This document shows positions 45,510-55,875 of a stretch of 64,000 nucleotides of DNA, one piece after another; position 1 is the first letter of the stretch, and each line of letters begins with the position of its first letter. The translations under genes were made by a program, and so were the position numbers. Source of the stretch: Buttiauxella agrestis ATCC 33320. GTDB taxonomy: Bacteria; Pseudomonadota; Gammaproteobacteria; Enterobacterales; Enterobacteriaceae. Location of the stretch: assembly GCA_024169445.1 (NCBI GenBank), contig JALKFA010000001.1, positions 558,001 to 622,000 on the forward strand. Reading direction: 5' to 3'. Below the pieces are notes generated by a model, which had not been told where the DNA came from, did no database searches, and was given only the letters and a program-made list of their open reading frames with translations.

Positions 45510-45895
45510 CAGAATTGCACCGTGCGATCGCATGTCAGCGTTGCTTGTGCCAGCGCCCCAAGACCACTGAGCGTAAAACCTGGCTGCAAGTTATGGTTCG
45601 GTAAACCGAGTTGAGTGGCTTGCTCTTCGTCCGTCACGCCACGACGCAGTGCCGCTGCGACACAGATATGCAGTTCAACGCCATGTTGCTGATGCAATTG
45701 CTGCCACGCATGCACGACATTGAATTCGTCGCTCGCAGGCGATGTCAGAAGGTTTGCGTTGAGGACACCTTCACGATAGAAAAACACGCTTTCTAACGTA
45801 TGACCTTGCGCGATGACAGCCTGAGAAAATTGCAACGCACTGCTCGACTGCTGAGTACCGTACGCCGGGCCTGTCACCAGAATAGCAAAACGCAT
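45509..45895 (-). CDS. tusD: Sulfurtransferase TusD
   Basis: A 128-residue DsrE-like subunit that carries the active Cys78 ([11 protein letters not shown]), which takes a persulfide from TusA. The N-terminus [16 protein letters not shown] is diagnostic. Start and stop overlap yheO and tusC by one base each, so yheO-tusDCB is one translationally coupled unit. Confidence 0.95.
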   Translation of the reverse strand: MRFAILVTGPAYGTQQSSSALQFSQAVIAQGHTLESVFFYREGVLNANLLTSPASDEFNVVHAWQQLHQQHGVELHICVAAALRRGVTDEEQATQLGLPNHNLQPGFTLSGLGALAQATLTCDRTVQF

Positions 45896-46617
45896 TACTT
45901 ATCTTGCCCCTGGAAATCACCGTTCTTGAATTGACGGATGTAGAGATAAACCGTGTGCTTAGAAATATTCAAACGGTCAGCAACCTGGTTGATCGCATCT
46001 TTAATATCAAAGATACCTTTCTCGTAGAGGTTCAACACAATCTGTCGATTCTTAGCATTGTTGGACACATTGCGATCGGCATTCACTTCTTCAATCGTGA
46101 ATTCCAGAGCCTGCATAACCAGATCTTCCACAGAAGAAGCAAAGTTAACAGATGAAGCAACTTCCGGCGTTTCCGGCGGAATAAACGTCGACATAATTTG
46201 CGAGAACGGCACATCCAGGTTGATGTTGATACACAACAGGCCGATGACACGTTCATCACGATTACGGATGGCGATAGTTTCTGATTTCATCAGAACGCCA
46301 CTTTTGGCACGCGTAAAATAGCATTTAGAAACGCTACTATCCGCACCGGTCATATCATGCAGCATACGCAATGCGAGATCGGTAATTGGCGAACCAATTT
46401 TACGCCCGGTATGTTCACCATTCGCAATACGAATGGCAGAACATTTCAAATCTTGCAGCGAGTGCAATACAATTTCACAATGAGAACCAATCAGCATCGC
46501 TAACCCGTCCACAACCGCTTCGTAGGATTTTAATATTTCAAAGTCGGTTTGTTCAAAAGGACGCTGGTCCAGTAAGTCAAGCTCACTGGTTTCATTGGTT
46601 AAAAGCGAATTGGACAT
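45895..46617 (-). CDS. yheO: YheO family DNA-binding regulator
   Basis: 240 residues, the same as E. coli YheO. A PAS-like YheO domain (about 30-150) is joined to a C-terminal HTH_22 (about 185-230, [28 protein letters not shown]). Its targets are poorly known; being first in a unit with tusDCB, it may link sulfur relay to regulation. Confidence 0.9.
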   Translation of the reverse strand: MSNSLLTNETSELDLLDQRPFEQTDFEILKSYEAVVDGLAMLIGSHCEIVLHSLQDLKCSAIRIANGEHTGRKIGSPITDLALRMLHDMTGADSSVSKCYFTRAKSGVLMKSETIAIRNRDERVIGLLCININLDVPFSQIMSTFIPPETPEVASSVNFASSVEDLVMQALEFTIEEVNADRNVSNNAKNRQIVLNLYEKGIFDIKDAINQVADRLNISKHTVYLYIRQFKNGDFQGQDK

Positions 46618-46754
46618 TTAAAGATACCACCCTCTACAGAGAGCCTGTCGCGCTTAAATGGTGTCAGGGCAGACTCATACTCAGTTGAAACGCCGTCTGC
46701 TAAGGTAATACAGCGTCAGATACGCTTTCCAGCTTTTATTATATCTTGCCTCAA

Positions 46755-46786
46755 ATAAAAAACCGCCGCCCCTGAGGGCGGCGGTT
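46755..46786 (-). terminator. Terminator of fkpA
   Basis: AACCGCCGCCC (46761-46771) and GGGCGGCGGTT (46776-46786) pair perfectly around CTGA. The minus strand continues with TTTT. It lies 10 bp after the fkpA stop. Confidence 0.93.
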
Positions 46787-46795
46787 AATCATACC

Positions 46796-47635
46796 TTACT
46801 TGCTCTTAGCTGCTTCAGCTTCTGGAGCAGGAGCGGCATCTGGTTTAGCGTCTGCTTTAGCGGCTGGTTTGATATCCAGCAGTTCAACGTCAAATACCAG
46901 TGTGGAGTTTGCAGGAATTCCTGGAACGCCAGTTTTACCGTAAGCCAGTTCTGGTGGAATAACCAGTTTGATTTTCCCGCCTTTCTTCAGGTTTTTCAGG
47001 CCTTCAGTCCAACCAGGGATAACACCGTCAAGACGGAAAGAGAGTGGCTCACCACGGGTGTAAGAGTTATCAAACTCTTTACCGTCGATCAGCGTGCCTT
47101 TGTAGTTCACCACGACAGTGTCGCTATCTTTTGGTGCTTCACCGGTACCGGCTTTGTCGATTTTATACATCAGGCCAGTAGAAGAAGTTTTAACACCTTT
47201 CTCTTTTGCGAAAGTATCACGGAAGGCTTTGCCTTTATCCGCATTTTCTTTAGCGTCTTTTTCCATTTTCGCTTGAGCGGAAGATTTCACGCGAGCTTCG
47301 AAAGCTTGCAGCGTCTGCTCAATTTCCTGGTCAGACAATTTGCTCTTGTCAGCAAATGCGTCCTGAACACCAGCGATCAACTGGTTTTTATCCAGTGTAA
47401 TCCCTAGTTTTTCTTGTTCTTTCAGAGAGTTTTCCATGTAACGGCCCAGCGAAGCACCTAATGCGTACGCAGATTTCTGGTCGTCATTCTTGAATGCCGC
47501 GTTGCTGGCAGCAGGTGCAGTGGCAGCCGGAGCAGCGGTTGCAGGTGCTGCTTCGGTTGGAGCAGCGAACGCCGGAGCGCTCAGGGCAACGGCCATCGTG
47601 GTCGCCAGTAGCGTTACTTTAAACAGTGATTTCAT
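46796..47635 (-). CDS. fkpA: Periplasmic FKBP-type peptidyl-prolyl isomerase FkpA
   Basis: A 279-residue V-shaped chaperone/isomerase that helps fold envelope proteins. The start is ATG 47635 (MKSLFKVTLLATTMAVALS), whose first 25 residues form the signal peptide ending APAFA; the frame upstream is not supported. An Ala/Pro-rich linker follows, then a helical dimer domain (about 50-150) and an FKBP domain (about 165-260, VVVNYKGTLIDGKEFD, GVIPGWTEGL). It belongs to the sigma-E response in E. coli. Confidence 0.96.
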   Translation of the reverse strand: MKSLFKVTLLATTMAVALSAPAFAAPTEAAPATAAPAATAPAASNAAFKNDDQKSAYALGASLGRYMENSLKEQEKLGITLDKNQLIAGVQDAFADKSKLSDQEIEQTLQAFEARVKSSAQAKMEKDAKENADKGKAFRDTFAKEKGVKTSSTGLMYKIDKAGTGEAPKDSDTVVVNYKGTLIDGKEFDNSYTRGEPLSFRLDGVIPGWTEGLKNLKKGGKIKLVIPPELAYGKTGVPGIPANSTLVFDVELLDIKPAAKADAKPDAAPAPEAEAAKSK

Positions 47636-47862
47636 CCATTTCTCCAGGGCCGGGGCCTCAAACCCCAAGGTTATTATCAACTAAGAGATGTACTATAACG
47701 TCGTGGAAGAAATCTACACAATCTCTCCGCGTCTTATCGAGACAATTTCAGACTCTTTTTGTTTAAAGAAGTTTCGTCCAGAGCAAAACTGCGCTGTAAC
47801 ATGCCGAATTTTTCAGTAGAATCGCCGGAAATTGTCCATCCGCAAGCAAGGAGAGATTAACC

Positions 47863-48081
47863 ATGCAGCAAAAATCGACCGAACAACGGCTGGAAGAACT
47901 TGAGAGTCGTCTCGCTTTTCAGGAGATTACGATAGAAGAGTTAAATCAGACGGTAACGGCGCACGAATTAGAAATGGTCAAACTGCGCGAGCATTTCCGA
48001 TTGCTGGTTGAAAAGTTAAAAGCTAGCCAACCGTCAATGGTGGCTTCAGAAGCCGAAGAAACTCCACCTCCGCATTACTAG
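47863..48081 (+). CDS. slyX: SlyX protein
   Basis: A 72-residue coiled-coil protein ([21 protein letters not shown]) ending PPHY like its E. coli relative. Function is unknown. It is divergent from fkpA and convergent with slyD. Confidence 0.93.
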   Translation: MQQKSTEQRLEELESRLAFQEITIEELNQTVTAHELEMVKLREHFRLLVEKLKASQPSMVASEAEETPPPHY

Positions 48082-48097
48082 CTATCAGCACAAAAAG

Positions 48098-48126
48098 AAA
48101 AGGCGTGTCAATGACACGCCTTTTTT
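48098..48126. terminator. Bidirectional terminator between slyX and slyD
   Basis: AGGCGTGTC (48101-48109) and GACACGCCT (48113-48121) form a 9-bp stem between A-rich and T-rich runs. Confidence 0.92.
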
Positions 48127-48138
48127 ATCTCTAACGGA

Positions 48139-48723
48139 TTAGTGGCAACCGCAGCCGCCGTTACCGCCACAACCGCCTTTGCCATGTTCGTGATCATGGT
48201 CGTGGCCTTGACCACCACAGCAACCACCTTCGTGGTCATGGTCGTGGTGATGATCGTGCTCGCCGTGAACGTGACCATGAGCCAGTTCTTCAGCGGTAGC
48301 TTCACGAATAGCGATAACTTCTACGTTGAAGCTCAGGTTCTGGCCTGCCAGCATGTGGTTGCCATCGACAACAACGTGCTCATCTTCAACCGCAGTGATT
48401 TCAACAGGTACTGGACCCTGGTCGGTATCAGCCATAAAGCGCATACCTACTTCCAGCTCATCAACACCCATGAACACATCTTTAGGAACGCGTTGAACCA
48501 GATTTTCGTCGTACTGACCGTAAGCGTCATTTGCGCCAACGTTCACATCGAAACGATCACCCACAACGTGGCCTTCCAGCGCAGTTTCCAGGCCTGAAAT
48601 CAGGGAACCGTGACCATGCAGATAGTCCAGCGGCGCACTCACCGGAGACTCATCGACCAACACACCATCTTCTGTACGTACCTGATAGGCCAGGCTGACC
48701 ACCAGGTCTTTTGCTACTTTCAT
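48139..48723 (-). CDS. slyD: FKBP-type peptidyl-prolyl isomerase SlyD
   Basis: A 194-residue cytosolic isomerase, chaperone and nickel donor to hydrogenase. It has an FKBP fold (residues 1-70 and 120-146) with an inserted IF chaperone domain. The C-terminal 48 residues are a metal-binding tail made mainly of His, Asp, Gly and Cys (HDHHHDHDHEGGCCGG, ending GCGCH). The tail binds Ni, Zn and Cu and makes SlyD a common contaminant in nickel purification. Confidence 0.96.
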   Translation of the reverse strand: MKVAKDLVVSLAYQVRTEDGVLVDESPVSAPLDYLHGHGSLISGLETALEGHVVGDRFDVNVGANDAYGQYDENLVQRVPKDVFMGVDELEVGMRFMADTDQGPVPVEITAVEDEHVVVDGNHMLAGQNLSFNVEVIAIREATAEELAHGHVHGEHDHHHDHDHEGGCCGGQGHDHDHEHGKGGCGGNGGCGCH

Positions 48724-48822
48724 GATATCTCCTGAGCGAGCATGGGGAAAAAAACTGGCGCCGATTGTAGCGGAATTTAGCGCCGGTGTACCCCTAAGCT
48801 TAAAAAAAGCTGGCGCATCTCG

Positions 48823-49023
48823 CTAGTCCGGATGAAAAATCCCGATGACTTGCTCTTGTTCGCGAACATGCTCGCGTGCTTGCTTATCCGCCTCACGCAT
48901 TTGGTGACCGCACTTAACACACTCAACAATATCGACATTATTCTCACGCCACATCGCGAGGGAATCCCGCGTCTGGCACTCAGGGCAAACAGCCCCGGCA
49001 ATAAATCGTTTACGCACCGGCAT
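48823..49023 (-). CDS. yheV: Zinc-ribbon protein YheV
   Basis: A 66-residue protein from ATG 49023 (AAGGTGA upstream), as in E. coli. The Cys pairs CPEC (residues 13-16) and CVKC form a zinc ribbon. Function is unknown. It lies 14 bp after kefB and is probably co-transcribed. Confidence 0.92.
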   Translation of the reverse strand: MPVRKRFIAGAVCPECQTRDSLAMWRENNVDIVECVKCGHQMREADKQAREHVREQEQVIGIFHPD

Positions 49024-49037
49024 TAGCTTCACCTTTT

Positions 49038-50846
49038 TTATTCAAAATCATCCCAACCATCGAACTGGCGACGTTCTTGCTGCATCTCTCGTTCGAAGAT
49101 CTCTTCTAATTCACGACGTGCTTCACGCACCCTGGAAATTTGTGCGTTATCGGTATGAATCGGCATTAATTCACGCAGCATGCTCATATCCAGACGCCGG
49201 AAATGAAGCTGCGCACGATGCGCCTGATGAGGATGCATTCCCAGCGTCATCAGCGCCTTACGCCCCAACTCTAGCGCACTGGAAAATGTCTCGCGTGAAA
49301 ATTGGCTGACTCCAGCTTGCAACAATTCATGTGCTTCTACACGGCCCCTGGCGCGCGCCAGTATCGCCAGATGTGGAAAGTGTTGTTGACACAAATGCAC
49401 CACTTTCATTGTGTCTTCCGGCTCATTACAGGTAATCACGATAGATTTTGCTGTCTCGGCACCCGCGGAACGCAGCAATTCAAGTTCGGTGGCATCGCCG
49501 TAGTAAACCTTATAGCCATATTTGCGCATCAGACTGACAGAACTGATGTCTCTCTCGAGTACCGTGATGCGCATTTTGTTCGCCATCAGCAAACGTCCAA
49601 TCACCTGCCCGAAACGCCCGAAGCCCACAATAATGACTTGTGGTTGATCGTCTTCTACGTACGGTTTCTCTTCATTTTCATCATCAACAACATTAAAACG
49701 TCGAGCAAGAATAGCATCCACGCCTTTCATCAGTAGCGGCGTGGTCATCATCGAAAGTGTGACGGTCACCAGCAACAGTGGCATTTGGTCACCGCTGAAC
49801 AGCTTTTGTGATGAAGCCGTAGAGAAAAGTACGAATGCAAACTCCCCGCCCTGACTTAGCACGCCTGAAAACTGTAAGCGCTCGGAACTCCGCAAGCCAA
49901 AAAACCACGAAAGGCCATACAACACCCCGGCTTTGACCGCCACCAGCACCAACACACCTAAAACGACCCAAAAGATATGGGTGTAGAGCACGCCAAGATT
50001 TAAAGCCATGCCAACGGAGATAAAGAACAATCCCAGCAATAATCCCTTAAAAGGATCAATGGCGATTTCCAGTTCGTGCCGGTATTCACTTTCCGCCAAT
50101 AACACGCCGGCGATGAACGTCCCAAGCGCCATTGAGAAGCCCAGCGCATCCATAAATAACGCCGACCCCAATACCAGCAGCAATGCCGCGGCAGTAAACA
50201 CTTCACGCACGCCGGAACCAGCAATAAACCGGAAGACAGGTTTCAGCAGGTAACGTCCGCCAATCAACATGCCAGCGAAAGCCAGCACTTTGAGGCCGAT
50301 TTTTATCCAGTCCGTATGACCACCGTCATTACCCGCCAACAGCGGTACCAGCGCTATCGCCGGGATCACCGCTAAATCCTGAAACAGCAGTACAGAAAAA
50401 CCGAGCTGCCCGGACTCATTGCGATTCATGCCTTTGTCGCGCATCAACTGCAACGCCATCGCAGTTGATGACATCGCCAGTCCAATACCGCCAATCACTG
50501 CCGCCTGCCAGGAAAACTGCGTCAGCATCAGCAAACCTGCCAACACCACCGCACTGAGCAACACTTGTGCCGCACCCACGCCAAAAATAGAGCGCCGGAG
50601 TTGCCACAATTTAGCCGGATTCAGCTCCAGCCCGATGATAAACATCAGGAACACCACGCCCAATTCAGAGAAGTGAAGAATTTCATCCACGTCACTGATA
50701 AAACCTAAGCCCCACGGCCCAATCGCGATACCCGCCAACAAATAGCCAAGCACCGCGCCAATGCCTAAACGGGCAGCAATGGGCACCGCCACCACCGCGG
50801 CAAATAAAAACAACACTCCCGCCATCAATACGTCAGAACCTTCCAT
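49038..50846 (-). CDS. kefB: Glutathione-regulated potassium-efflux system KefB
   Basis: A 602-residue K+/H+ antiporter of the CPA2 family that acidifies the cytosol to protect against electrophiles. About 13 membrane helices (residues 1-390) are followed by an RCK domain ([17 protein letters not shown] near 403) that binds glutathione adducts. The start ATG 50846 overlaps the kefG stop (TAATG); the longer open frame lies in kefG and is not coding. Confidence 0.97.
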   Translation of the reverse strand: MEGSDVLMAGVLFLFAAVVAVPIAARLGIGAVLGYLLAGIAIGPWGLGFISDVDEILHFSELGVVFLMFIIGLELNPAKLWQLRRSIFGVGAAQVLLSAVVLAGLLMLTQFSWQAAVIGGIGLAMSSTAMALQLMRDKGMNRNESGQLGFSVLLFQDLAVIPAIALVPLLAGNDGGHTDWIKIGLKVLAFAGMLIGGRYLLKPVFRFIAGSGVREVFTAAALLLVLGSALFMDALGFSMALGTFIAGVLLAESEYRHELEIAIDPFKGLLLGLFFISVGMALNLGVLYTHIFWVVLGVLVLVAVKAGVLYGLSWFFGLRSSERLQFSGVLSQGGEFAFVLFSTASSQKLFSGDQMPLLLVTVTLSMMTTPLLMKGVDAILARRFNVVDDENEEKPYVEDDQPQVIIVGFGRFGQVIGRLLMANKMRITVLERDISSVSLMRKYGYKVYYGDATELELLRSAGAETAKSIVITCNEPEDTMKVVHLCQQHFPHLAILARARGRVEAHELLQAGVSQFSRETFSSALELGRKALMTLGMHPHQAHRAQLHFRRLDMSMLRELMPIHTDNAQISRVREARRELEEIFEREMQQERRQFDGWDDFE

Positions 50847-51400
50847 TAGCGACCTCCCGGCAATAACGGTGCAGCCAACCACTCGCCATAAGCCTTCGCA
50901 TGGCTGGCAAGCTCCTGGGGAGACTGACGGCGCGCCCAGTACACAATGATGGGATTCATCCAGTGCATACGGCACATCGCGGCAGTAAGTTCAAAAGGAC
51001 GCAAAATATCGGTCAGCGGAAAGCGATTAAAACCGTCATGCCGATAGGCGCCTTCCGGCTCTCCGGTGGTAATCACACTACGCCAATACTTTCCCTCCAG
51101 AGCATTCCCTCCGACACCGCTGGCAAAACCACGGCTCAACACACGGTCCAGCCACTCTTTGAGTAACGCCGGGCAGCTATAGGTATAAAGGGGATGCTGG
51201 AAGACGATGACATCATGCTCTTGCAACAATGCCTGCTCATGATAGATATCGATAAAAAAATCAGGATAGTGCGCATAAAGGTCATGCACTGTGACATTAG
51301 CGAGCTTCTGCGCCGGCTGGAGTAGGACGCGGTTTGCGACCGAGTCTTGTGACTCCGGATGGGCATATAGCAGCAAAACTTTCGGCGGCTGCAACATCAT
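50846..51400 (-). CDS. kefG: KefB ancillary flavoprotein KefG
   Basis: A 184-residue NAD(P)H-quinone-oxidoreductase-like protein needed for full KefB activity. The start ATG 51400 has GGAGG 6 nt upstream; the preceding seven codons are not needed. Conserved are [35 protein letters not shown] and [15 protein letters not shown]. It is translationally coupled to kefB. Confidence 0.96.
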   Translation of the reverse strand: MMLQPPKVLLLYAHPESQDSVANRVLLQPAQKLANVTVHDLYAHYPDFFIDIYHEQALLQEHDVIVFQHPLYTYSCPALLKEWLDRVLSRGFASGVGGNALEGKYWRSVITTGEPEGAYRHDGFNRFPLTDILRPFELTAAMCRMHWMNPIIVYWARRQSPQELASHAKAYGEWLAAPLLPGGR

Positions 51401-51522
51401 TACCCTCCAGGGCGTCGTCATAGTCTTTATTTTGGGCTACCATGCAGCCCGACGCGAAGGCTGAAGCTTCACGTTACCTAAATATAATGACAATTTAACA
51501 TACTCTGAACATACGGCGCTTT

Positions 51523-53427
51523 ATGATTGTTTTCTCCTCGTTACAAATTCGTCGCGGTACCCGCGTTCTGCTGGATAACGCCACCGCTACCATCAATCCG
51601 GGCCAAAAAGTGGGTCTGGTGGGTAAAAACGGCTGCGGCAAATCCACGCTGCTGGCGCTGCTGAAGAACGAGATCAGCGCCGATGGCGGAAGTATGACCT
51701 TTCCAGGCAACTGGGCATTAGCCTGGGTAAACCAGGAAACCCCGGCGCTGGCCATGCCCGCCATTGAATATGTTATTGATGGCGACCGTGAATTCCGCCA
51801 GCTTGAAGCCGAACTGGCAAAAGCCAATGAGCGCAATGACGGTCATGCTATCGCGCTGGTTCACGGTAAACTGGATTCAGTTGACGCCTGGACCATTCGC
51901 TCTCGTGCTTCCAGCCTGCTGCATGGTTTAGGCTTCAGCAATGAACAACTCGAACGCCCGGTTAGCGACTTTTCCGGTGGCTGGCGTATGCGCCTCAACC
52001 TGGCACAGGCGCTGATTTGCCGTTCTGATTTGCTGCTGCTCGATGAACCAACCAACCACCTGGACTTAGACGCCGTTATCTGGCTCGAGCGCTGGTTGAA
52101 AAGCTATCAGGGCACCTTGATTCTGATTTCCCACGACCGCGACTTCCTTGATCCGGTGGTCAGTAAAATCATTCATATCGAGCAGGAATCGATGTTTGAA
52201 TACACCGGTAACTACTCGTCGTTTGAAGGCCAGCGTGCGACACGCCTTGCTCAGCAACAGTCGATGTATGAAAGCCAGCAGGAGCGTGTCGCGCATTTGC
52301 AAAGCTTTATCGACCGCTTTAAAGCCAAAGCTAGTAAAGCAAAGCAGGCCCAAAGCCGCGTGAAGATGCTTGAGCGCATGGAATTGATTGCGCCAGCGCA
52401 CGTCGACAACCCATTCCATTTCAGTTTCCGTGCTCCTGAAAGCTTGCCAAACCCACTGCTGCGCATGGAAAAAGTCAGCGCCGGTTATGGCGACCGCGTG
52501 ATCCTTGATTCCATCAAGCTGAACCTGGTTCCAGGCTCGCGCATCGGTCTGCTTGGCCGTAACGGCGCAGGTAAATCGACGCTTATCAAACTACTGGCGG
52601 AAGAAATTCAACCATTGCAGGGTGATATTGGTCTGGCTAAAGGCATCAAGCTGGGTTACTTCGCGCAGCATCAGCTCGAATACTTACGCGCTGACGAATC
52701 ACCATTGCAGCACCTGGCGCGTATTGCACCGAAAGAGCTGGAGCAAGGGTTGCGGGACTACCTCGGCGGTTTTGGCTTCCGTGGCGATAAGGTCACCGAA
52801 CATACGGCACGTTTCTCAGGCGGTGAAAAAGCACGTCTGGTTCTGGCGCTCGTCGTCTGGCAGCGCCCTAACCTGCTGCTGCTTGATGAACCGACCAACC
52901 ACCTTGATCTCGACATGCGTCAGGCGCTAACCGAAGCATTGATTGATTTCGAAGGCGCGCTGGTCGTTGTGTCGCACGACCGCCACTTACTGCGCTCGAC
53001 CACTGACGATTTGTATCTGGTTCACGACGGTAAAGTCGAAGCGTTTGATGGCGATCTGGAAGACTACCAACAGTGGCTTATTGACCTGCAAAAGCAGGAA
53101 AACCAGCCGTTGGATTCGGCAAAAGATAACGTCAACAGTGCGCAGGCGCGTAAAGACCAAAAGCGCCGTGATGCCGAGTTACGTACCCTGACTCAACCAC
53201 TGCGCAAGCAAATCACCACGCTTGAAAAGCAAATGGAAAAGTTAAATGCGCAGCTTGCAGCAGTAGAAGAGAAGCTGGCTGATAGCGCCATTTACGACCA
53301 AAGTCGTAAAGCGGAAATGACCGAATGCCTGCAAACTCAGGTGAAGGTGAAAGCGGCGCTAGAAGAGTGTGAGATGGAATGGCTGGATGCGCATGACCAG
53401 TTAGAACAGATGATGCAGGCTGAATAA
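51523..53427 (+). CDS. yheS: ABC-F family ATPase YheS
   Basis: A 634-residue cytosolic protein with two ABC domains and no membrane part. Walker A motifs are VGKNGCGKST (about 33-42) and LGRNGAGKST (about 346-355). Both signatures (SGGWRMR, SGGEKARL) and both LLLLDEPTNHLD Walker B motifs are intact, and a linker and C-terminal coiled coil follow. ABC-F proteins act on ribosomes; E. coli YheS has been linked to stalled nascent chains. Monocistronic. Confidence 0.95.
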   Translation: MIVFSSLQIRRGTRVLLDNATATINPGQKVGLVGKNGCGKSTLLALLKNEISADGGSMTFPGNWALAWVNQETPALAMPAIEYVIDGDREFRQLEAELAKANERNDGHAIALVHGKLDSVDAWTIRSRASSLLHGLGFSNEQLERPVSDFSGGWRMRLNLAQALICRSDLLLLDEPTNHLDLDAVIWLERWLKSYQGTLILISHDRDFLDPVVSKIIHIEQESMFEYTGNYSSFEGQRATRLAQQQSMYESQQERVAHLQSFIDRFKAKASKAKQAQSRVKMLERMELIAPAHVDNPFHFSFRAPESLPNPLLRMEKVSAGYGDRVILDSIKLNLVPGSRIGLLGRNGAGKSTLIKLLAEEIQPLQGDIGLAKGIKLGYFAQHQLEYLRADESPLQHLARIAPKELEQGLRDYLGGFGFRGDKVTEHTARFSGGEKARLVLALVVWQRPNLLLLDEPTNHLDLDMRQALTEALIDFEGALVVVSHDRHLLRSTTDDLYLVHDGKVEAFDGDLEDYQQWLIDLQKQENQPLDSAKDNVNSAQARKDQKRRDAELRTLTQPLRKQITTLEKQMEKLNAQLAAVEEKLADSAIYDQSRKAEMTECLQTQVKVKAALEECEMEWLDAHDQLEQMMQAE

Positions 53428-53431
53428 AATC

Positions 53432-53455
53432 AATGGGGGAAGAAATTCCCCCATT
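53432..53455. terminator. Bidirectional terminator between yheS and nadV
   Basis: AATGGGGGAA (53432-53441), loop GAAA, TTCCCCCATT (53446-53455): a 10-bp stem between two convergent genes. T runs on either side are short. Confidence 0.75.
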
Positions 53456-53469
53456 AGTTAATTATACCC

Positions 53470-54954
53470 TCACAAAGCCGCCACCAGCCGTTGACGAATG
53501 GTTTCCAGGTGGTCGGTATTATAAAGTTTGCCATCAAGGAAGCGGGTTTTTAGCTCTCCTTCCTGCTCCTGCTGCCAGGTTTGCTCATCGTGAAGCTGGA
53601 AATCTCCCGCCTCATCGCGCACCACTTGCAACAACCCTCTGGCCGAACGCTTAAGGCCGTTATCGGTTTTCGGCTCTTTGAAGATAACCCTTCCGACTCC
53701 GTTCACCTCGCCATAAGTGGCCTTCATCGCAAACCCGAAAGTGTCACGCGTGTGGTATTGGTAGGTAAAAGACCCGACGCCAAACACCACATTCGAGCTG
53801 GCAAAACCTTTCGCTTCCAGGCGGCGCAGAATTTCTTCTGCTCGCTCAAGCGTAATGGAATCGCCATAGATCAGCCCGACATGCGGATCTAACACCTTGT
53901 AGCCTTTCTCGTTGATGGTGCCGCCAAAAATCTCCCACAACACTTCTACCGACCCTTTTTCCTGCGCGGTGCGTTCAGGGGAATTATCTGCCCCCGTACC
54001 GCAGAGTATATCCACCGGGTCGCCGCTGTCCGGGCGAAACACCACGCGCCCCTGACGCGACATAATTAACGGCTTAAGCTCCCTGGTGTATTCCGTCAAC
54101 ACCTGCCAGTAATCCCAGGTATCAGAAACTATCGACACAAATCCCTGGGGATATAAGTCAGCAATCAGGCGGCGAAAAGTTTCGATTTCATGATTTTTCT
54201 CGCCCATGCACATCACGCTGTGTTCCGTTGCCGGAATACTTGCCGCGATAAAATAGTCCTGGCTGTCGGTGTAGTGCTGCCGGGCATAGAGAATGGCAGG
54301 AATGCTGTCCGTGCCTTTGAAACTCAAAAGATGGCCACAGCCGGATTGCGCCGCATCATGCAAACCCGACATGCCGCGAAACGCAAAATCATGGCACTGG
54401 AAATCAAGATGGCTAAGATCGCTACAGGTCCGTTCCGCCCAACGCTGGCAAATTTTGCGGTAATGATGGGCGATAGTGGCGCAGGTGGAGGATTTCCACA
54501 GTTCAGCAGAGAGCACGGTTTCAAGATAATTCACCAGCCAGAAAAATTCGTCTCGGGTATTGGTGATAGTCAGGACCGGAATTTTCATGCCGACTTTGCT
54601 GCCTTCATCTAATCCCTTGATATGCAAAGGCAGGTATCCCAGGCGATGCAATGCGCGGATCGGTTCAATCGCCACAGTGTCTTTACCGATATAGCTGTCC
54701 ATGAGCTGCTTGTATTCAGCAACCACCTGCTCCTCAGGCGCGGCGAAAAACTTTTCATTAAACAGCTCCACCATAAACCACTGCAAAAAGCCCTGAAGCC
54801 CGAAAAACACCAGCTTGCCGTCGTCTACCGGAGAATGAAAATAGTGGTCGCTGCGCGGGGTAAAGTTTGAATAAACCTTCGTTGTCCCCAGCGGATATTG
54901 TTCACGATGCGAAACCTTGTAGCCATCAATCGCCAGAATAGGGTTCATTAACAT
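53470..54954 (-). CDS. nadV: Nicotinamide phosphoribosyltransferase NadV
   Basis: Makes NMN from nicotinamide and PRPP, entering NAD salvage without the usual deamidation. It has 494 residues, the NadV/NAMPT length. Positions conserved with human NAMPT are HDFAFRGMSG with Arg193/Arg196-type residues, FKGTDSIPA (Asp216), the catalytic His245 in PATEHSVMC, and RPDSGDP (307-313) for PRPP. The alternative start ATG 54948 overlaps the prs-like stop (TAATG), so the two genes form one operon. E. coli K-12 has no nadV and has no gene at this place between yheS and yheT. NadV is also found in plasmids and phages, so transfer is plausible. Confidence 0.92.
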   Translation of the reverse strand: MLMNPILAIDGYKVSHREQYPLGTTKVYSNFTPRSDHYFHSPVDDGKLVFFGLQGFLQWFMVELFNEKFFAAPEEQVVAEYKQLMDSYIGKDTVAIEPIRALHRLGYLPLHIKGLDEGSKVGMKIPVLTITNTRDEFFWLVNYLETVLSAELWKSSTCATIAHHYRKICQRWAERTCSDLSHLDFQCHDFAFRGMSGLHDAAQSGCGHLLSFKGTDSIPAILYARQHYTDSQDYFIAASIPATEHSVMCMGEKNHEIETFRRLIADLYPQGFVSIVSDTWDYWQVLTEYTRELKPLIMSRQGRVVFRPDSGDPVDILCGTGADNSPERTAQEKGSVEVLWEIFGGTINEKGYKVLDPHVGLIYGDSITLERAEEILRRLEAKGFASSNVVFGVGSFTYQYHTRDTFGFAMKATYGEVNGVGRVIFKEPKTDNGLKRSARGLLQVVRDEAGDFQLHDEQTWQQEQEGELKTRFLDGKLYNTDHLETIRQRLVAAL

Positions 54955-55826
54955 GATTTCATCTCCTGTGCCTGGAAGAGTGGCGCAATATCAATAAGTT
55001 CAACGCCTTGTTGCGCAGCCTCTGCGGGCGCAATGGATGTCGTCGTGTAGATTTTGTCGATCCCCTGATTGAGAAGATGTGCCACTCCTTTTGAAAAAAG
55101 ACCGTGCGTCACATACAAACTGACACTCCGTGCGCCAGCCTTGCGCAGCACTTCGGCTGAACCTATAAATGTTCCTCCTGCGTCGCAAAGATCGTCGGCA
55201 ATCAGCACGTCTTTCCCTGCCACATCGCCTGCAACTAATGCAAAACCGGTTAGCACGCCGCTTGCCACATCGCGCTGCTTGGTCAGGATACCGAAGGTGC
55301 TCGCCCCGGTAGCCTGAGCCACCAGATGGATTTTTTTCAATGCGCCCGCGTCCGGGGCAATCAGCATTAACCGCCCTTCGCGTAATGCGCTAACCAGAGC
55401 GTTGCTCCCCTGTAGACAGACTTCCTGCGGGATAGCCACCAGATTATTAATGGCAGCAGCGGCAGCTTCGCTGTGAGGGTCAAGGACAAACACTTTGTCG
55501 AAACCGAGGGTATTGAGCTGCATGGCAAACACTTTAAGCGCAAAACTATCTCCGGCTTGCATATGCCGATCCTGTCGGGCATAAGGCAGCCAGGGAAGTT
55601 CAAGGTGGCTGAAACGCACATCGCAAGCATGGCGAATCGCCTCCACCAACTGCGCCAACAGCATAAAATCATCCATGTTTTTCATTGCGCAGGCGCGAAT
55701 CCGCATCAACTCTACACGTTTAGGTAACGTACCCTGCACCTTCAACCAGACCGCACCATCAGGAAACACGCCGCTGTTAATTTCCGGGGTGATGCCATCC
55801 AGAGAAACCTCAAGTTTTATCGCCAT
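54948..55826 (-). CDS. PRPP-synthetase-like protein of the NadV operon
   Basis: A 292-residue relative of ribose-phosphate pyrophosphokinase (E. coli Prs has 315). Conserved parts are PYARQDR (81-87), DPHSE (116-120), the KQRD catalytic-loop remnant (183-186), and the ribose-phosphate loop IADDLCDAGGT (209-219). It probably supplies PRPP from ribose 5-phosphate and ATP to NadV next to it. The start ATG 55826 has AGGAAGG about 10 nt upstream; the open frame goes 16 codons further. It is divergent enough from housekeeping Prs that kinetics or regulation may differ. Transcription reads away from the palindrome at 55876. Confidence 0.85.
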   Translation of the reverse strand: MAIKLEVSLDGITPEINSGVFPDGAVWLKVQGTLPKRVELMRIRACAMKNMDDFMLLAQLVEAIRHACDVRFSHLELPWLPYARQDRHMQAGDSFALKVFAMQLNTLGFDKVFVLDPHSEAAAAAINNLVAIPQEVCLQGSNALVSALREGRLMLIAPDAGALKKIHLVAQATGASTFGILTKQRDVASGVLTGFALVAGDVAGKDVLIADDLCDAGGTFIGSAEVLRKAGARSVSLYVTHGLFSKGVAHLLNQGIDKIYTTTSIAPAEAAQQGVELIDIAPLFQAQEMKSC

Positions 55827-55875
55827 AATGTCGTGTCCTTCCTCTTTATTTCGATTATTGTCCTTGTGACACATT

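Noticed and set aside
48142-48597. 151-codon frame opposite slyD
   Set aside because: Arises from the repetitive His/Gly codons of the slyD tail read backwards.
50847-50975. Longer N-terminus for KefB (43 extra codons)
   Set aside because: It lies within kefG; E. coli KefB and the TAATG overlap place the start at 50846.
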